Part shown: in pieces, positions 63,246 through 64,000 of the stretch
Layout: every line of letters begins with the position of its first letter
Numbering within the stretch: the first letter of the stretch is position 1
Assembly (NCBI RefSeq): GCF_000590555.1
Contig: NC_022198.1
Span: 1,628,583-1,692,582 of the forward strand
DNA: 64,000 nucleotides
Source: Corynebacterium argentoratense DSM 44202
Lineage (GTDB): Bacteria; Actinomycetota; Actinomycetes; Mycobacteriales; Mycobacteriaceae
Reading direction: 5' to 3'
Made by a program: the position numbers and the translations under genes
The notes under the pieces: generated by a model
Seen by the model: only the letters and a program-made list of their open reading frames with translations
What the model was told of the DNA's origin: nothing
The model's database searches: none

Positions 63246-64000
63246 TTAGACGTCTGCGACGACTGCGGCGAGGCGTCCAGCCACTTTTCGGGCGGTTTCT
63301 GCGTCGGCTGCCTCCACCATGACTCGGAATAGCTCCTCAGTTCCAGAGGGGCGCAGCAGCACGCGGCCAGACGATCCCAGCTCACTTTCTGCGGCGGCGA
63401 TTGCGGCAACTACGCGTTCGTGTTCAGCGATGATCGACTTGTCCGAGATGGGTACGTTAATCAGCACCTGCGGCAACACCATCATGGCTCCGGCGAGAGC
63501 CTTGAGGCTCAGTCCCGTTTCGGCCATCCTAGACATCAAGGCAAGCCCGGTCAGAACACCATCACCGGTGGTGCTGTGGTCAGGTAGCACAATGTGGCCT
63601 GATTGCTCGCCACCCAGAGAATAACCCCCATCAGTGAGCTCAGCGAGCACATAGCGGTCACCAACGGCCGTGGTGCGCAAGGTAATGCCGGCTTCATCCA
63701 TAGCGAGCTTAAGTCCCAGGTTGCTCATCACCGTGGCGACGAGTGTGTTCTTGGTCAGCTGGCCATTGTCTTTCATCGCCAGCGCCAAAATCGCCATAAT
63801 TTGATCCCCGTCAACAACGTTGCCTTCTGCATCCACAGCAAGACAACGGTCGGCGTCACCGTCATGAGCCAAGCCGATATCAGCCCCGTGTTCAACGACG
63901 GCACGCTGAGTTTCTTCAATGTAGGTCGAACCACAGTGATCGTTGATGTTATAGGCATTGGGCTCGTGGTGGATTGCCACAACTTCAGCACCTGCAGCAC
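63246..64000 (-). CDS. glmM: phosphoglucosamine mutase, C-terminal part (cut by window edge)
   Basis: The last 251 residues of GlmM, continuing past the right edge. It converts glucosamine-6-P to glucosamine-1-P, following GlmS. The window includes [15 protein letters not shown], the metal-binding loop [15 protein letters not shown], the sugar-binding GGEQSGHIV and the phosphate-binding [15 protein letters not shown]. The phosphoserine site lies outside the window. It is upstream of the three-gene locus and separated from it by a terminator. Confidence 0.97.
   Translation of the reverse strand, partial: AAGAEVVAIHHEPNAYNINDHCGSTYIEETQRAVVEHGADIGLAHDGDADRCLAVDAEGNVVDGDQIMAILALAMKDNGQLTKNTLVATVMSNLGLKLAMDEAGITLRTTAVGDRYVLAELTDGGYSLGGEQSGHIVLPDHSTTGDGVLTGLALMSRMAETGLSLKALAGAMMVLPQVLINVPISDKSIIAEHERVVAAIAAAESELGSSGRVLLRPSGTEELFRVMVEAADAETARKVAGRLAAVVADV

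Overview
The window is chromosomal DNA from a mycolic-acid actinobacterium, almost certainly a Corynebacterium of the C. diphtheriae type. The evidence is a monomeric isocitrate dehydrogenase very close to the C. glutamicum enzyme, an htaA-hmuTUV-htaB heme-uptake locus, an mntABCD-mntR manganese operon, and a run from guaA to glmM that follows the order known around Rv3410c-Rv3441c of M. tuberculosis (guaB3, guaB2, DUF5319, anti-SigD, sigD, groEL1, groES, tsaD, rimI, tsaB, tsaE, alr, nnr, glmS, glmM). Base composition is moderately high GC. I see no rRNA, tRNA, insertion sequence, prophage or CRISPR array.

Layout. 1-6.1 kb: 5' part of add (adenosine deaminase), a D,D-carboxypeptidase, a YihY-type membrane protein, trpS, xthA and an MFS exporter. 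6.2-8.5 kb: icd with a strong terminator. 8.5-18.8 kb: heme-acquisition region holding four proteins with complete or partial HtaA (CR) domains plus hmuT, hmuU and hmuV, with metY lodged inside it. 18.8-22.4 kb: a small membrane protein, metX, DUF3017, folD and trmL. 22.3-26.7 kb: mntR and the Mn ABC transporter. 26.7-28.7 kb: a PH-domain membrane pair. 28.7-41.3 kb: the mutasome genes dnaE2 and imuA'-imuB, which flank a methionine ABC transporter (two tandem metQ, metN, metI), a sucrase/ferredoxin-like gene and an AMIN-type lipoprotein; then a two-component system. 41.4-43 kb: a PspC-domain protein. 43.2-49.8 kb: guaA, guaB3, guaB, DUF5319, rsdA, sigD. 49.9-54.4 kb: groEL1, groES, tsaD, rimI, tsaB. 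54.4-60 kb: an alr-tsaE fusion, nnr, a truncated trypsin-like protein and glmS. 60-64 kb: a pseudo-hydrolase, a three-gene locus of unknown function and the 3' part of glmM.

How the genes work together. metY, metX and metQNI form a methionine/sulfur regulon: near-identical 16-bp McbR-like operators sit upstream of all three units. The heme locus is probably under DtxR, and manganese uptake under MntR. dnaE2 and imuA'B make the mycobacterial-type mutagenic repair complex and share an upstream 14-mer. groES carries a CIRCE operator. guaA/guaB supply GMP; glmS/glmM supply UDP-GlcNAc precursors; alr and the carboxypeptidase act on peptidoglycan; tsaB/D/E with rimI cover t6A tRNA modification and protein acetylation.

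The most unusual signal is a short DNA word, TGACGYCGCG, which occurs about 33 times in both orientations, in several reading frames and in intergenic DNA. Other notable signals are the 3-gene glmS-glmM locus, the degenerate secreted proteins (one-strand CR domain, N-terminal trypsin fragment), a 98-bp nested inverted repeat before guaA, and several promoters whose -10 box lies exactly 7 nt from the start codon (leaderless mRNAs), including a symmetric divergent pair for folD and trmL.
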